Assembly: GCA_964016985.1 (NCBI GenBank)
Contig: OZ024833.1
Span: 58,789,463-58,853,462, forward strand
Length of the DNA stretch: 64,000 nucleotides
DNA from: Anodontia alba
Lineage: Eukaryota > Mollusca > Bivalvia > Lucinida > Lucinidae
Reading direction: 5' to 3'
In this document: piece by piece, positions 62,041 to 64,000 of the stretch
Numbering within the stretch: position 1 is the first letter of the stretch
Layout: each line of letters starts with the position of its first letter
The notes under the pieces: model-generated
Told to the model about the DNA's origin: nothing
The model's database searches: none
What the model saw: the letters and a program-made list of their open reading frames with translations, nothing else
Made by a program: the position numbers and the translations under genes

Positions 62041-63690
62041 CCTCCTCTAATGGTAAACCTGCCAACAATAACCACCTCCTTATAACAGCCCCTGTTTTGG
62101 TTATTTAACAGCCACCTCCTTGTAACAGACATTTTTCTGGTTTTCTAGTGTTATTTTACTTTATATTTATCTTGTCTATAACAGCCACTTCCCTGTAACA
62201 GACATTTTTCTTGTTTTCTAAAGTGCTATTTTACTTTACATTTACCTGTCTACAACAGCCACTTTCCTGCAACAGCTACTTTTCTGGTTTTTAAAGTGTT
62301 ATTTTACTTTAAACTTACCTGTCTACAACAGCCACTTCCCTGTAACAGCTACTTTTCTGGTATTCTAAAGTGCTATTTTACTTTACATTTACCTGTCAAT
62401 AACAGCCACTTTCCTGTAACAGCTACTTTTCTGGCATACTAAAGTGTTATTTTACTTTACATTTACCTGTCTACAACAGCCACTTTCCTGTAACAGCTAC
62501 TTTTCTGGTATTCTAAAGTGCTATATTACTTTACATTTACCTGTCTACAACAGCCACTTTCCTGTAACAGCTACTTTTCTGGTATTCTAAAGTAACAGCT
62601 ACTTTTCTGGTATTCAAAAGTGTTATTTTACTTTACATTTACCTGTCTACAACAGCCACTTTCTGTAACAGCTACTTTTCTGGTATTCTAAAGTGCTATA
62701 TTACTTTACATTTACCTGTCTACAACAGCCACTTTCCTGTAACAACTACTTTTCTGGTATTCTAAAGTGCTATTTTACTTTACATTTACCTGTCTACAAC
62801 AGCCACTTCCCTGTAACAGCTACTTTTCTGGTTTTTAAAGTGTTATTTTACTTTATGTACTCTGATTTTCTATAATGCTATTTTACTTTATATTCGCCTT
62901 GATGACAACAGCAATCTCCATGTTACAGCTATTGTTCTGATTTTCTAAAGTGCTAGTTTAGATTTACCCTTTCTACAACAGCCACCTCCCTGCAACAGCC
63001 ACTTTTCTGATTTTCTTAAGTGCTGTTTTTACTTTATATGTACCTTGTCTACAACAAATACCTCCCTGTAACAGCTACTTTTCTGACTTTCTTAAGTGTT
63101 ATTTTACTTTCTATTTACCTTGTCTACAACAGCCACCTCCCTGTAACAGTCACTTTTATGATTTTCTAAATTTACTTTAAATTTATGTTGTCTACAACAG
63201 CCACTCCCCTATAACAGCTACTTTTCTGGCTTTCTAAAGTATTATTTTACATTATATTTACCTTGTCTACAAAAGCCATCTCCCTGTATGGCCACTTTTC
63301 TGGTTTTCCAAAGTGCTATTTTACTTTATATTTACCCTGTCTACAACAACCACCTCCCTGTAACAGCTACTTTTCTGATTTTCTAGTATGCTATTTTACT
63401 TTATATTTACCCTGCCTACAACAGCCATCTCCCTGTAAAAGCTACTTTTTCTGATTTTCTAAAGAGCTATTTTACTTTATATTCACCCTATCTACAACAG
63501 CCATCTCCCTGTAACAGCTTCTTTTTCTGATTTTCTAAAATGCTATATTTATCCTGCTATAACAGTCCCTGTACAGCCACTTTTCTGATTTTCTTAAGTG
63601 CTATTTTACTTCATATTTACCCTCTCTACAATAGCCAGGTCTCTAAAACAGCCAGTTTTGTGTATTCCCAAGGCTGGCTGTTGTAGAGAG
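62041..63690. repeat. 74-bp minisatellite, ~20 units
   Basis: Unit: cctgtaacagctacttttct, ggtattctaaagtgctattt, tactttacatttacctgtct, acaacagccacttt. Units in 62.3-62.8 kb are nearly identical; both flanks diverge gradually. One unit near 62592 is partly duplicated. Confidence 0.93.
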
Positions 63691-63834
63691 GTTGCACTGT
63701 GGGGCTTTCCTTTACCCATGCTGTCCCATAACCTTGCAATATACATGCATGCCACACTGTGAATGCAAATTTTCTTTCTTCTTGGTTTTAAATATGCTGA
63801 ATTTAAATATTTTCTTTCCTGAAAATGGAGCATA

Positions 63835-64000
63835 ACCTTTACCATCCACTGGGCAAAGTCAGCAGACGGCAAACTGATGATATTTTTCTTATTTTTACCC
63901 AGAAAACAAGATCTGACATTTCATGCAAATTGTCTCCAGTGGAGCCAAGAACTAGAGAAGTCAAGTTCTTTTTAAAACAGTAAATCTTGGTTTGTATAAT
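63835..64000. mobile_element. F5 foldback MITE, cut by window end
   Basis: aacctttaccatccactggg at the left; gatctgacatttcatgcaaa, tip GTCTCCAGTGGAG; right arm changed and running to the end. Confidence 0.65.

Noticed and set aside
62041..63690. Tandem frames such as 62693-62875 and 63263-63454 encoding repeated peptides
   Set aside because: The frames arise from the 74-bp unit, which is not a multiple of three, and they break within a few units.

Overview
This is an AT-rich, intron-rich, repeat-saturated eukaryotic window. It looks like an invertebrate chromosome, and a bivalve mollusc is my best guess, because dense palindromic MITEs, tRNA-derived SINEs and pearl/Helentron-like tandem elements are typical of that group. 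That species call is inference. No bacterial or organellar feature is present.

Gene content. One convincing host gene is visible. It is the 3' part of a membrane adenylate cyclase on the minus strand, in ten exons between 59359 and 28337. All visible junctions are GT-AG, all phases match, and the joined coding length is 4071 bp (1356 aa plus stop). The order is TM9 (59.3 kb), a glycosylated loop with TM10-11 (56.7 kb), TM12 (54.8 kb), the C2 catalytic domain (48.1 to 35.4 kb), and one very large last exon (28337-31068) that encodes a roughly 900-residue low-complexity, proline- and serine-rich tail ending in a PDZ-ligand-like TDV. C2 motifs and the long tail resemble Ca2+/calmodulin-type cyclases of the ADCY1/rutabaga group. 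The 5' half (N-terminus, TM1-8 and C1) lies beyond 64 kb.

Layout. 1-9660: about five diverged head-to-tail copies of an unidentified multi-copy sequence with broken minus-strand reading frames. It is interrupted by a 165-bp tandem array (1.09-2.28 kb) and two copies of a 245-bp palindromic element. 9.7-28 kb: gene-poor repeat field with SINEs, a broken mariner (17213-18484) and many MITEs. 28.3-59.4 kb: the cyclase gene, with introns filled by MITEs, a Helentron-like element with about 460-bp tandem repeats (31.8-34.1 kb), other tandem arrays and a possible LINE tail (52.6-53.1 kb). 59.4-64 kb: upstream intron with nested insertions and a 74-bp minisatellite of about 20 units (62.04-63.69 kb).

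The most informative structure is in the MITEs. Several families with different ends (TTAA-flanked T1, T2 and T3, plus others) carry the same inner hairpin core, with a family-specific hairpin tip. Nested insertions and paralogous empty sites inside the window fix target-site duplications as TTAA (T2, T3), CWG (a PIF/Harbinger-like family, five copies) and TA (the 245-bp palindrome).
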